Of a stretch of 64,000 nucleotides of DNA, positions 47,958-57,225 are shown piece by piece. Position 1 is the first letter of the stretch; every line of letters starts with the position of its first letter. The position numbers and the translations under genes were made by a program. Source of the stretch: Labilithrix sp. (GTDB lineage: Bacteria > Myxococcota_A > Polyangia > Polyangiales > Polyangiaceae); contig JAHBWC010000006.1 in assembly GCA_019637225.1 (NCBI GenBank), positions 62,001-126,000 on the forward strand. Reading direction: 5' to 3'. Under the pieces are notes generated by a model that saw nothing but the letters and a program-made list of their open reading frames with translations, ran no database searches and was not told where the DNA came from.

Positions 47958-49106
47958 ATGTCCAAGCTCCACTCCCTCGTCGGTCTCTCGTTCGTGCTCG
48001 CGCTGGCCGGCTGCGGCGGAGAGAAGCCCGTTCAGGCCAAGGACAGCGCGCCTCTGCGCGCCGACGGCACGAAGCTCGTGAAGTTCGATCCGAAGTCGCT
48101 CGACCGCCTTGGCATCAAGGTCGAGCCCGCGGGCAGCAGCACGGGCGCGCTCGACCTCGAGGTGCCGGGGTCGCTCGAGTACAACCTCGACAACTACGCC
48201 GAGGTCGGCACGCTCGTGGACGGCCGCCTCACGTCGGTCACGGTCAAGGCGGGGGACGCCGTCAAGCGCGGGCAGCTCCTGGCGACGCTCGTGGTCCCGT
48301 CGATCGCGACCGCCCAGGCCGAGTACCTCTCGGCCGAAGCGGCGGCGAAGTCGGCGAACACGAACCTCGAGCGTGAGAACGGCCTCCTCGAGAAGGGGCT
48401 GACCACGGCGCGCGAGGCGGAGCAGGCCAAGGCCGAGGCGGCGAAGACCGAGGCGGATCTCGCCGCCGCGAAGGCGAAGCTCCAGGCGCTCGGCGTCGGA
48501 CGGCCGACGGCGGGGACGAACATCTCGGGCGCCGGCATGCTCTCGCTCACGGCGCCGATCGACGGCGTGGTGGTGCGGCGCGACGCGATCCTCGGTCGCT
48601 TCCTCCAGGCCAAGGAGACCGCGTTCGTCATCGCCGATCCCCACGACCTCCGCGCGGCGCTCAACGTCTACGAGGCGGACCTTCCGTATTTTCAGATCGA
48701 TCAGGAGGCGGAGATCTTCGTCGACGCCCTGCCGGGCAAGACGTTCAAGGGGAAGATCGCCCTCGTCGAGCCGCAGATCGGCAAGCAGAGCCGCTCGGCG
48801 CGCGCGTACATCGACGTGAAAAACCAGGGCAACGTCCTGAAGCCCGGTCTGTTCGTCCGCGCGAGCATCAAGCTCCCCGAGACCGCCGCGCACGATCGCT
48901 TCCTCATCCCTGCGCCCGCGGTCCAGCCGCTCGGCGACGACAAGGTGGTCTTCGTCGAGAAGGACGTCGGCACGTTCGAGGTCCGCAAGGTCCAGGTCGC
49001 GCGCAAGACCACCGAGGTCGCCGAGATCCGCGAGGGGCTCGCCAAGGGCGAGAAGATCGTCGTCGAAGGCGCCTTCGTCCTCCGCGGCGAAGTCACGAAG
49101 CAATGA
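47958..49106 (+). CDS. RND efflux periplasmic adaptor lipoprotein (CzcB/CusB type)
   Basis: 382 residues from ATG 47958. The signal ends in a lipobox (FVLALAGC). A membrane-fusion-protein architecture follows: a beta-barrel/lipoyl half (VEVPGSLEYNLDNYAEVGTL, then GDAVKRGQLLATL), a helical hairpin (about 115-180, Ala/Glu/Lys-rich), the second lipoyl half (ISGAGMLSLTAPIDGVVVRR), and a membrane-proximal domain. It bridges the inner-membrane pump encoded 61 bp downstream to an outer-membrane channel. No TolC-type gene is nearby. Metal specificity is not evident. Confidence 0.88.
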   Translation: MSKLHSLVGLSFVLALAGCGGEKPVQAKDSAPLRADGTKLVKFDPKSLDRLGIKVEPAGSSTGALDLEVPGSLEYNLDNYAEVGTLVDGRLTSVTVKAGDAVKRGQLLATLVVPSIATAQAEYLSAEAAAKSANTNLERENGLLEKGLTTAREAEQAKAEAAKTEADLAAAKAKLQALGVGRPTAGTNISGAGMLSLTAPIDGVVVRRDAILGRFLQAKETAFVIADPHDLRAALNVYEADLPYFQIDQEAEIFVDALPGKTFKGKIALVEPQIGKQSRSARAYIDVKNQGNVLKPGLFVRASIKLPETAAHDRFLIPAPAVQPLGDDKVVFVEKDVGTFEVRKVQVARKTTEVAEIREGLAKGEKIVVEGAFVLRGEVTKQ

Positions 49107-49167
49107 GCTCCCGAGCCATGAGCGCGCGTTCGGGCGAAGCCTCGTCGAAGACGACGCGGGGCACGCG

Positions 49168-52100
49168 ATGAGGGCCCTCGTCATCTGGGCGGCGAAGAAC
49201 GCCTTCATCGCCATCATGATCTGCCTCGGCATCATCGGGGCGGGCATCTACGCCGCGAAGGAGCTCGCGATCGACGCGGTCCCGGACCTCACCAACATCC
49301 AGGTGCAGGTCGTGACGCGCGCGTCGGCGCTGTCGGCGACCGAGGTCGAGTCGCAGATCACCCAGCCGATCGAGCGCGGCGTCGCCGGTGTCCCCGGCCT
49401 CAAGCACACGCGCAGCACGAGCAAGCTCGGCATCTCGATCGTCACGCTCATCTTCACCGACGAGGTGGACGTCTACTTCGCCCGCCAGCTCGTCAACGAG
49501 CGTCTCATCCAGATCCGTGAGCAGATCCCGCCCGAGCTCGGCAAGCCCGAGCTCGGACCGATCACGACCGCGCTCGGCGAGATCTACATGTTCGAGCTCC
49601 GCGGTGACGGACGCTCCCCGGAGGAGCTCCGCACGATCGTCGAGTGGCAGCTCGGACCGAAGCTCCGCCAGGTGCCGGGCGTCATCGAGGTCGTCGGGTT
49701 CGGCGGCGCGCTCAAGCAGTACCGCGTGACGCTCGACCCGGCGCGCCTCGCCGCCCACGCCGTCTCCATCGAGATGGTCAAGGAGGCGATCGCGAAGGAC
49801 AACCGCGTCGGCGGCGGCGGCTACGTCGAGTCCGCCGGCGAGCAGATCGTCCTTCGCGGTGACGCCCGCTACAAGGGCCTCGAGGACATCGCCGCGACGG
49901 TCGTTCACACCGACGACAACGGCATCCCGGTCCGCCTCAGCCAGCTCGGCACCGTCGACACGGGGCCGGCGCAGCGACAGGGCGCGATGACACGCGACGC
50001 GCGCGGCGAGATCGTCGGCGGCAGCGTCCTCATGCTGAAGGGCGCGAACAGCCGCGACGTCGTCGAGGGCGTGAAGGACAAGATCGCGGAGGTCACGCCC
50101 TACCTCCCGAGCGGCGTGAGCATCGACGCGTATTACGACCGCGCCGAGTTCATCAACCGCGTCCTCAAGACGGTGGCGAAGAACCTGACCGAGGGCGCGG
50201 TCATCGTCGTGATCTGCCTCTTGCTCACGCTCGGGAGCCTCCGCGCGGGTCTGCTCGTGGCAGGCGCGATCCCGTTCGCGATGCTGGTCGGGTTCATCGG
50301 CCTGAACGCCGTCGGCTACACGGGCAACGTGATGAGCCTCGGCGCCATCGACTTCGGCATCGTCGTCGAAGGAGCCGTGCTCACGGTCGAGCACGCCATG
50401 ACGCACGGCGCGAACGTCGCCGATCGGAACCGCCGGCGGCGCCGCATCATGCACGCGATGGCGGACGTCGCGAAGCCCGCGGTCTTCAGCGTCGTCATCA
50501 CGATCCTCGTCTTCCTCCCGCTCGTGACCCTCGAGGACATCGAGGGCAAGATGTTCCGCCCCGTCGTCGTCTCGCTCTGCTTCATGCTCGCGGGCGCGCT
50601 CTTCTACGCGCTCGTCCTCGTGCCCGCGGTCGGCCCGAGGTTCCTCCGCGGCTCGGCCGACGCGCAGGAGCCGTGGCTCATCCGCAAGCTCCGCGTCGTC
50701 TACGCGCCGGCGCTCGACTTCGTCCTCGCCCGGCCGTGGGCTTCGATCGGCGGCGCCGCGGCGCTGGCGGTCGCGCTCCTCTCGTCGGGCATGTCGATGG
50801 GCGCCGAGTTCCTCCCGCGCATCTTCGAGGGCGCCTACGCCCTCGACACGCTCCGCCCGGCGAGCACGAACGTGAAGCAGGCGATCGAGCTGTCGAAGAT
50901 CGCCGAGGAGACCTTGCTCGAGGCCCCCGAGGTCGAGACGGTGGTGAACCGCATCGGCCGGCCCGAGGGCGCGGTCGACTCCGCCGGTCCCGAGTCGAGC
51001 GACTCCTTCGTGATCCTCAAGCCGCGCGAGCGGTGGCGCAAGGGGATGACGCCGGAGAAGCTCGCGCAGGAGCTCTCGGACAAGCTCGAAGCGCGCGTCC
51101 CGGCGACGCTCCACGCGTTCAGCCAGCCGATCGAGATGCGCGTCAACGACCTCGTCGCGGGCACCAAGGGCGACGTCGCGATCAAGGTCTACGGCGACGA
51201 TCTCCAGGAGATCCAGGACGTCGCCGACACCATCCGCAAGGCGGTCGCGGCGACCCCCGGCGCCGCGGACACGAAGATGGAGATCGTCACGGGCCTGCCG
51301 TCGATCCGCGTCGTCATCAACCGCGACCACGTCGGCCGCCTCGGCGTCCCGCCGGGCAGCGTGCTCGACGCGCTGGCGATGGCGCGCGCGGGGCAGTCCG
51401 TCGGCGTCGTCCGCGAGGACGAGCGCGTCTTCGATCTCGTCGTCCGCCTCGGCGGTGATCGCGTCGACGACGAGCGCGACCTCGAGCGTCTTCCGCTCGC
51501 GACCCAGCAGGGCAACCTCGTCCCGCTCAGCATGGTCGCGGACGTGAAGGCCGAGGACACGATCGTCGTCGTCGGCCGCGAGCAGAACAAGCGCCGCCTC
51601 ATCGTGCAGACGAACGTCCGCGGTCGCGACATGGTCGGCTTCGTGAAGGAGGCGCAGGCGAAGGTCCGGGCGCTGCCCTTGCCGAAGTCGGTCGAGGTCG
51701 TGTGGGGCGGGCAGTTCGAGAACTTCAACCGCGCGAAGTCGCGCCTCTCGATGCTCGTGCCCGTGTCGATCGGGGTCATCGCGCTGATGCTCGTCTTCAT
51801 GTTCCGCAACGTGAAGTACATGTTCATCACCCTCGCGAACCTGCCGTTCGCGATCGGTGGCGGCGTGTTGGCGCTCATCCTGCGCGGTCTGCCGTTCAGC
51901 ATCCCGGCCGGGGTCGGCTTCATCGCGCTGTGCGGCGTCGCCGTCATGACCGGCATCGTCATGACGCAGAGCCTCATCGACACGCCGCGCGAGGCGGACG
52001 TCGTCGCGCGCGTGCGGAAGGCCTCGCTCGCGGCCTTCCGCGCGCCGTTCAGCACCGCGCTCGTCGCGGCGATCGGCTTCATCCCCGCCGCCACGGCCAC

Positions 52101-52323
52101 CGGGACCGGCGCCGAGGTCCAGAGACCGCTCGCCACGGTCGTCATCGGCGGCCTCCTCATCGGCATGATCGTGTCGATGCTCGCCCTGCCCGCGATGCTC
52201 CTCCTCGCGGCGCGCCGCGAGGCGCTGGAGCCCGAGGACGACGAGGACGACGGGTTCGACGACGCCGCCCCCTCGCTCGACGCGCACGCCCGCAGTCGCG
52301 GCGCGCACGGCCACGGCGAGTGA
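49168..52323 (+). CDS. heavy-metal RND efflux pump (CzcA/CusA family)
   Basis: 1051 residues from ATG 49168, normal family length. The N-terminal helix is followed by AIDAVPDLTNIQVQV, the conserved start of the first periplasmic loop (PDLTNxQV). Two halves each carry large periplasmic loops, with transmembrane bundles at about 335-520 and 860-1030. The helix-4 proton-relay segment reads GAIDFGIVVEGAV followed by LTVEHAM. The first Asp and last Glu match CzcA, but the middle acidic residue is Glu where CzcA-type pumps have Asp. Exports divalent or monovalent metal ions by proton antiport. Co-transcribed with the adaptor. The C-terminus is acidic and His-containing. Confidence 0.9.
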   Translation: MRALVIWAAKNAFIAIMICLGIIGAGIYAAKELAIDAVPDLTNIQVQVVTRASALSATEVESQITQPIERGVAGVPGLKHTRSTSKLGISIVTLIFTDEVDVYFARQLVNERLIQIREQIPPELGKPELGPITTALGEIYMFELRGDGRSPEELRTIVEWQLGPKLRQVPGVIEVVGFGGALKQYRVTLDPARLAAHAVSIEMVKEAIAKDNRVGGGGYVESAGEQIVLRGDARYKGLEDIAATVVHTDDNGIPVRLSQLGTVDTGPAQRQGAMTRDARGEIVGGSVLMLKGANSRDVVEGVKDKIAEVTPYLPSGVSIDAYYDRAEFINRVLKTVAKNLTEGAVIVVICLLLTLGSLRAGLLVAGAIPFAMLVGFIGLNAVGYTGNVMSLGAIDFGIVVEGAVLTVEHAMTHGANVADRNRRRRRIMHAMADVAKPAVFSVVITILVFLPLVTLEDIEGKMFRPVVVSLCFMLAGALFYALVLVPAVGPRFLRGSADAQEPWLIRKLRVVYAPALDFVLARPWASIGGAAALAVALLSSGMSMGAEFLPRIFEGAYALDTLRPASTNVKQAIELSKIAEETLLEAPEVETVVNRIGRPEGAVDSAGPESSDSFVILKPRERWRKGMTPEKLAQELSDKLEARVPATLHAFSQPIEMRVNDLVAGTKGDVAIKVYGDDLQEIQDVADTIRKAVAATPGAADTKMEIVTGLPSIRVVINRDHVGRLGVPPGSVLDALAMARAGQSVGVVREDERVFDLVVRLGGDRVDDERDLERLPLATQQGNLVPLSMVADVKAEDTIVVVGREQNKRRLIVQTNVRGRDMVGFVKEAQAKVRALPLPKSVEVVWGGQFENFNRAKSRLSMLVPVSIGVIALMLVFMFRNVKYMFITLANLPFAIGGGVLALILRGLPFSIPAGVGFIALCGVAVMTGIVMTQSLIDTPREADVVARVRKASLAAFRAPFSTALVAAIGFIPAATATGTGAEVQRPLATVVIGGLLIGMIVSMLALPAMLLLAARREALEPEDDEDDGFDDAAPSLDAHARSRGAHGHGE

Positions 52324-52346
52324 CGGCCGCGGCGCGTGCCGCACGA

Positions 52347-52381
52347 GAAAACGCCCGCGGCGCGTGAACGGCCGCGGGCGT
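52347..52381 (-). terminator. rho-independent terminator of the papain-like gene
   Basis: A perfect 11-bp GC stem (52351-52361 with 52371-52381) and a nine-base loop lie 32 bp past the stop at 52413. On the minus strand the stem is followed by a TTTT run (52347-52350). On the plus strand only AGAAAG follows, so it mainly serves the minus-strand gene, although the stem could also stop plus-strand transcripts from the RND operon. Confidence 0.8.
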
Positions 52382-52412
52382 AGAAAGTGAGCGCTCCGCG
52401 GCGCTCAGCGCG

Positions 52413-53891
52413 TTACTTCTTGCAGCCGTTGTTCGGGCGCGAGTCGTCCGAGCACATGACCGCGCAGATGCCGGTGGTCAGGTCGACGAGCTCGTCGGGC
52501 GCGCAGTCGTCGTCCGTGAGGTCTTCCTTCCTCACGCCGTTCGTGATCTTTACCTTGTATGCATAATACAAGAACTTCGTGACCATCTTCTCGCTCATCC
52601 AGGCGTAGCCGCCCTCGCCCCACGACGTCCCCCAGCTGTTGTGGATGAGGAACTGCCTGCCGGTCGGCGTGTTGCGGTAGCCGGAGATGACGACCGCGTG
52701 ACCGCTCGAGGGGCTGGTCCAGTCGGGCATCACGGCGTTCTTCATCGCGCTGCCCATCCAGCTTCGCCCGTCGATCAGGAACGCGGCCCAGATGTCCGCG
52801 CCGCCGGCGAGGATGCCGAGGAGCTCATCCATGTCGGGCGGCTCGACCTGCAGCTTCTCGATCGACGAGATCTTGTAGATGCCCTCGGCCTGGGACTTGT
52901 CGTACTTGGCCATGAGGTTCTTGTCCTCACGCCACCCGTTGGCCTTCACGCCGTACGCCTCGGCGCACTCGGTGGCGTAGGAGCCCTTCCCCTGGAAGAG
53001 CATGCACGCCTCCCTGTCGTTCTGCTTCCACGTCGTGTAGACGCCGACCGGCTGGGCGATGTTGCCGTCCGCGGCGGCGCCCATGTTGGGGAGGCCGTAG
53101 CGCGACCAGACGTGCATCGGTGAGGTCATCCGATCCAGATCGTTCGGCTTCAGGTTGCCCGCGCGGATGGCCGCGTTGTCGAGCGCGCTCGAGAGCGAGT
53201 GCCCGGTGCACGAGCCGACGCCGCCCTGGTTCTTGATCGGCCCCTCGAGGTTCGTCGTGCGGTGGTCGACGGTGTCGGGGAAGTTCTCGCCGATCTGGAT
53301 CGGGCCGCCGGCGCCCGGCGCGCCGCCCGCGGCGATCGCCGTCCCGCCGCCGCCGCCGTTGAGCGACAGCCCGCCGCCGCCCTTCAGCGCGGAGTTCCGG
53401 AGCTGCGTGCGGAGCGGGGTGAAGAGGTACTGGCGCGATTTGACCACCTTCGCCTTGCGCGGCGACAGGCGCGGCACCGCCTTGGCCGAAGGCGTGTAGC
53501 GCGCACAGTCGATGTGGATCCAGTTCTTCTCCGAGACCTCGACGTAGCCGCAGCCCTTCGGGTTCCGCTTCGCGATCTCCTGGACCTTGGCGAAGTTGAT
53601 CCCGCCCTCCGTCATCGCGAGGAGCTTGTTCGGAGCGACCGCCGTGGTCTGAGCCGGGCGAGGTGCGGGTGCGGGTGCGGGTGCAGGCGCGGGTGTGGGC
53701 GCCTTCGCCGGCGCCGGTGCCGCGGCGGCGCGCTTGGCCGGAGGCGGCGGGGGAGGAGGCGGAGCCCGTCGCGCCTGCGGTGCGCGAGGCGCCGGGCGGC
53801 CGCTGCCTCCGCCGTTGCCGTCGGTGCCGATTTGCACCGCACAGGACGCCGTGAGAATCATGGCAACGAGCCCGGCTAGCTTCACCCTCAT
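52413..53891 (-). CDS. papain-family (C1A) cysteine peptidase lipoprotein
   Basis: 492 residues from ATG 53891 with GAGGAG just upstream. The lipoprotein signal has Cys at about 17 (LTASC), followed by a long Ala/Pro linker (about 30-85). After a pro-like region, the mature peptidase has the oxyanion Gln and nucleophile Cys (IKNQGGVGSCTGHSLSSALD), the catalytic His (SSGHAVVISGYR) and Asn (IHNSWGTSWGEGGYAWM), so all catalytic residues are present. The C-terminus has extra Cys residues. It probably acts at the cell surface on proteins. Divergent from ftsE and closed by its own terminator. Confidence 0.9.
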   Translation of the reverse strand: MRVKLAGLVAMILTASCAVQIGTDGNGGGSGRPAPRAPQARRAPPPPPPPPAKRAAAAPAPAKAPTPAPAPAPAPAPRPAQTTAVAPNKLLAMTEGGINFAKVQEIAKRNPKGCGYVEVSEKNWIHIDCARYTPSAKAVPRLSPRKAKVVKSRQYLFTPLRTQLRNSALKGGGGLSLNGGGGGTAIAAGGAPGAGGPIQIGENFPDTVDHRTTNLEGPIKNQGGVGSCTGHSLSSALDNAAIRAGNLKPNDLDRMTSPMHVWSRYGLPNMGAAADGNIAQPVGVYTTWKQNDREACMLFQGKGSYATECAEAYGVKANGWREDKNLMAKYDKSQAEGIYKISSIEKLQVEPPDMDELLGILAGGADIWAAFLIDGRSWMGSAMKNAVMPDWTSPSSGHAVVISGYRNTPTGRQFLIHNSWGTSWGEGGYAWMSEKMVTKFLYYAYKVKITNGVRKEDLTDDDCAPDELVDLTTGICAVMCSDDSRPNNGCKK

Positions 53892-54210
53892 CTTCCGCTC
53901 CTCTCGACGCCGTGGGAGCTGCCACGGCGTACGTTCTCCGCGCCCTCGACGCGACCGCGCGAACCGCCTTCTGACCCCATCGAGGTTCGACGGCGAACTC
54001 TGGATGGTATTCGGGGCCGTCGCCTCAAGGGAAGACGCACTTCGCTCCCGCTCGGTCGGTTCCAGCCGACGAAGCCCTTCGCGGCGCGCCGCGTGTCACC
54101 CGTGCGGGTGACGTCGACGCTGGTCCGGCGGCGACGCGAGGCCGCGAGCCGCTCGGCGCTCTCGGTCGAAAACTTGTAGGTGGATCGAGCGAGCTGATAC
54201 CCGGAGAAAC
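53892..54210. promoter_or_regulatory. divergent promoter region between peptidase and ftsEX operon
   Basis: 319 bp without a gene. It contains a perfect 18-bp palindrome at 54096-54113 (arms GTCACCCG and CGGGTGAC around TG) that could bind a dimeric regulator. A strong GGAG ribosome-binding site lies just before ftsE. No clear -35/-10 boxes are visible. Confidence 0.5.
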
Positions 54211-55077
54211 ATGAGCCATCGCGAGGATCGGAGCTTCAGGCGAGCTCCCGAAGGCGGACGCGGGCGTGCTTCACGAGACGAGGAGGTCGAGTCGAGCTCC
54301 CGCGCCTTCCGGCCGCTCCTTCGTGCGGGCGCAGAGCGCTTCGCCCGTGAGGCCGCGAACCGCCCGATCTTGATGTTCGAGGACGTCTACAAGTCCTACC
54401 GGCCGGGCGCGCCCGTGCTCCGCGGGCTGAACCTCATCATCGAGCGTGGCGAGTTCGTCTTCATCACGGGACCGAGCGGGTCGGGCAAGAGCACGCTCCT
54501 GCGCATCCTGTACGCCGCGGAGAAGCCCGACGAGGGCCGCATCCTGTTCCTCGGTCGCGACATCGTTCGCCTCCGCGAGGAGTCGATCCCGTTCCTCCGG
54601 CGCAACATCGGCGTCGTCTTCCAGGACTTCAAGCTCGTGCAGTCGTGGAGCGTCTTCGAGAACGTCGCCATCACGCTCGAGGTGCTCGGGCTCCCGTCAC
54701 GCCTGATCCGCTCGCGCGTCGGCGAGGCGCTCGAGCGCGTCGGCCTCCAGGGCCGCGGCGGCGATCCGGCGGGCGTGCTCTCCGGCGGCGAGCAGCAGCG
54801 CGTCGCGGTCGCGCGCGCCATCGTTGGCGAGCCGGCGCTCATCCTCGCGGACGAGCCGACCGGCAACCTCGATCCGCAGCTCGCGCTCGACGTGCTCGGC
54901 CTCTTCGAGGAGATCCACGAGGGCGGCACCACCGTGCTCTTCGCGACGCACGATCGCTCGCTGCTCGACGTCCGCGCGCGCAGGCTCCTCGTCCTCGACG
55001 AGGGCAAGGCCGTCGACGTCCCGAACGGCGTCGCGATCGCAGAGGACGACTTCTACGACAACGCGCTGCCGGTCTGA
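54211..55077 (+). CDS. ftsE: cell-division ABC ATPase FtsE
   Basis: 288 residues from ATG 54211, supported by GGAG nine bases upstream. This gives a 54-residue Arg/Ser/Glu-rich extension before the usual FtsE start ([15 protein letters not shown] 54373). ABC motifs: Walker [10 protein letters not shown] (about 87-95), Q-loop VVFQDFKL, signature LSGGEQQR (about 190), Walker [13 protein letters not shown] and H-loop ATHD. FtsE powers FtsX to switch periplasmic cell-wall hydrolases on during division. First gene of the ftsE-ftsX-envC-like operon. Confidence 0.92.
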   Translation: MSHREDRSFRRAPEGGRGRASRDEEVESSSRAFRPLLRAGAERFAREAANRPILMFEDVYKSYRPGAPVLRGLNLIIERGEFVFITGPSGSGKSTLLRILYAAEKPDEGRILFLGRDIVRLREESIPFLRRNIGVVFQDFKLVQSWSVFENVAITLEVLGLPSRLIRSRVGEALERVGLQGRGGDPAGVLSGGEQQRVAVARAIVGEPALILADEPTGNLDPQLALDVLGLFEEIHEGGTTVLFATHDRSLLDVRARRLLVLDEGKAVDVPNGVAIAEDDFYDNALPV

Positions 55078-55125
55078 CCGGCGCTCCGACCTGGGGATGA
55101 CCGCGTCATCCCACGAAGGAATGAC

Positions 55126-56016
55126 ATGCTCGACGGATCCATCGGCACGACGCGAAGGGCGAGGCGCGGGATGCTTCGCGAGTGGAGGCTGCACGCGCTC
55201 AGCGTGTTCTCGCTCGCGGTCGCGTTCGTCTGTCTCGGCGCGGCGCTCCTCGTCCTCACGAACCTCCGCTCCATCGAGGAGCGCTGGGCGCACGCGGGAC
55301 GCGCATCGATCTACCTGAAGGACAACGCGGCGGCGCAGGACGTCGAGCAGCTGAAGTCCGCGCTCGCCGCCGTGCCGATCGTCACGAGCGTCCGCTACGT
55401 GTCGTCGACGCAGGCGCGCAGCGAGTTCGGCCAGAAGGAAGCCGGACCGCGCGCCGAGCTCGCCGCCCTCCCGGTCGAGGCGTTCCCCGCGTCGATCGAG
55501 ATCGAAGTGAGCAACGACGTCACCGACGCCGAGCTCGCCGACGTCGTCGGCAAGCTTCAGAAGCTCCCCGCCGTCGACGACGTCGAGACCTACCAGGCCT
55601 GGACCGAGCGGCTCGGCCGCCTCATCCGCGGCGGCGTGGCCGCGGCGGCGCTCCTCGCGTTCGTCGTCTTCGCGTCGGTGCTCGCGGTCGTCGGCTCGAC
55701 GATCCGCCTCGCGCTCCAGCGGCGCCGGACGGAGGTCGAGGTGCTGAAGCTCGTCGGCGCGACCGATCGCTTCATCAAGGGCCCGTTCCTCGTCGAGGGC
55801 ATGTCGCAAGGCGCGCTCGGCGCGACCGGCGCGATCGGCCTGCTCGCCGGGCTCTTCTTCGTCGTCCGCGGGCGGCTCGACGCCGAGCTCGCGTCGCTCG
55901 TCGGCGTCGAGCCGTCGTTCTTGCCGTGGCAGGTCATCGTCGGCATGGTCGCCGTCGGGATGCTGCTCGGCATGTTCGCCGCGCTCCTCGGCCTGCGGAG
56001 GCTCGTCACGGTATGA
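55126..56016 (+). CDS. ftsX: cell-division membrane protein FtsX
   Basis: 296 residues from ATG 55126 with AAGGA about ten bases upstream. Topology as expected: a short cytoplasmic start, TM1 (SVFSLAVAFVCLGAALLVL), a periplasmic extracellular-loop domain (about 55-160, with IYLKDNAAAQDVEQL), then three TM segments (about 165-290) with an FtsX-type core (VEVLKLVGATDRFIKGPFLVEG). It transmits ATP hydrolysis by FtsE to the periplasmic activator encoded next, whose ATG overlaps its stop. Confidence 0.93.
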   Translation: MLDGSIGTTRRARRGMLREWRLHALSVFSLAVAFVCLGAALLVLTNLRSIEERWAHAGRASIYLKDNAAAQDVEQLKSALAAVPIVTSVRYVSSTQARSEFGQKEAGPRAELAALPVEAFPASIEIEVSNDVTDAELADVVGKLQKLPAVDDVETYQAWTERLGRLIRGGVAAAALLAFVVFASVLAVVGSTIRLALQRRRTEVEVLKLVGATDRFIKGPFLVEGMSQGALGATGAIGLLAGLFFVVRGRLDAELASLVGVEPSFLPWQVIVGMVAVGMLLGMFAALLGLRRLVTV

Positions 56017-57059
56017 GCCGCCTCTCCTCGTCGCGGTCTCCGCTCGCCGCCGTCGTCGCGCTCGCCGCGGCGGTCCTGTCCGCCGGCGACGGCAACGCCG
56101 CGCCGGGCGCGCGCGATCGCGATCGCGACCTCGTGCCGGTGAGCCCGCCCGCGCCGCCTCCCTTGGCGGTCCCGAGCACCCCGCAGTCGCCGGCGCTCGC
56201 GCTCGCGGCGCTCGATCGGCGCATCGCGGACCTCGACGCGGAGGAGGAGGTCTCGAAGCGCGAGCTCACCGAGCTCGGCGGCAAGATCGCCGAGGCCCAC
56301 GCGCGATCGCTCGCGCGCGGTCGCGCGTTCTACCGCCTGACGCGCGCGGGGATGCTGCCCGTCGGCGGCGGCTTCAACGAGCTCGTCTCGCACGCGCTCC
56401 GCGTGGAGCGATCGCGACGCTCGCTCGCCGCCGAGCTCACCTCGGAGAAGAAGCTCCGCGAGCGCGGCGTCCTCCTCTCGCACGCGCTCGAGCGCATCGC
56501 GCGCGACCGCGTCGCCCTCGCGAGCCAGCGCACGGCGATGGACGCCGCGCGTCTCGCGGTGGAGGACGAGGCGCGCCGGCAGCAGGCGTTCGACCGCGCG
56601 TTCGAGATGTCGAGCGGGTCGACGGAGTACGTCGCCGTCTACGGCGGCAACGGCGCTGCGCCGGCCGCGCTGCCGGGCGGCTTCGCGTCGTCGAAGGGGC
56701 GCCTCCTCTTTCCTCTCGCGGGTCGCTCCGAGGTCCGTCCGGCGAAGCGCGAAGGGACCGACGGGCCGGGCCTCGAGATCAAGAGCGCCCTCGGCGCGCC
56801 GGTCCGTGCCGTGTTCGGAGGACGCGTCGCGTTCGCCGATCGCTACGGTCCGTACGGTCGGCTCGTCATCGTCGACCACGGCGATCACTACTACACGGTG
56901 AGCGGCAACCTGGCCGCGATGGACGTGAAGGTCGGCGACGAGGTCTCCGCCGGCGAACGCCTCGGCACGGTCGGCGACGAGGGGCGCGGGCCGATGCTCT
57001 ACTTCGAGATCCGCCACGCCACCCAGACCGTGGCGCCGGGCTCGTGGCTCGGCCTCTGA
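56013..57059 (+). CDS. EnvC-like amidase activator with degenerate LytM domain
   Basis: 348 residues from ATG 56013 (ATGA overlap with ftsX). Signal peptide (about 10-29), then a long helical coiled-coil region (about 60-210) and a LytM/M23 domain (about 230-348). The metal-binding residues of active LytM peptidases are missing. The first-His region reads REGTDGPGLEI, and the last motif is LYFEIRH where active enzymes have HxH. EnvC of E. coli is inactive in the same way (LYFEIR) and works by activating amidases under FtsEX control. The gene order ftsE-ftsX-envC-like supports that role here. Confidence 0.88.
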   Translation: MSRLSSSRSPLAAVVALAAAVLSAGDGNAAPGARDRDRDLVPVSPPAPPPLAVPSTPQSPALALAALDRRIADLDAEEEVSKRELTELGGKIAEAHARSLARGRAFYRLTRAGMLPVGGGFNELVSHALRVERSRRSLAAELTSEKKLRERGVLLSHALERIARDRVALASQRTAMDAARLAVEDEARRQQAFDRAFEMSSGSTEYVAVYGGNGAAPAALPGGFASSKGRLLFPLAGRSEVRPAKREGTDGPGLEIKSALGAPVRAVFGGRVAFADRYGPYGRLVIVDHGDHYYTVSGNLAAMDVKVGDEVSAGERLGTVGDEGRGPMLYFEIRHATQTVAPGSWLGL

Positions 57060-57225
57060 GCCGTTCGCGCCGGTGAGCCGCGCACGCTAGCTCGGTTCGC
57101 ACACTCGTCGCGGCTCCCGAGTCGAGGAGACCCGCGAACGGGCGCCGCGAACCACGCGCGGAGCGCCGCGCCGTCGACGCGCGGGGAAGGTCGGACCGGT
57201 CTTCGCGTACTATGGCGCGAACGTC

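Noticed and set aside
49093-52344. A 1083-residue minus-strand frame opposite the CzcA-like pump
   Set aside because: Composition almost entirely Asp/Arg/Glu/His/Val, typical of an antisense shadow. The plus strand is a clear RND pump.
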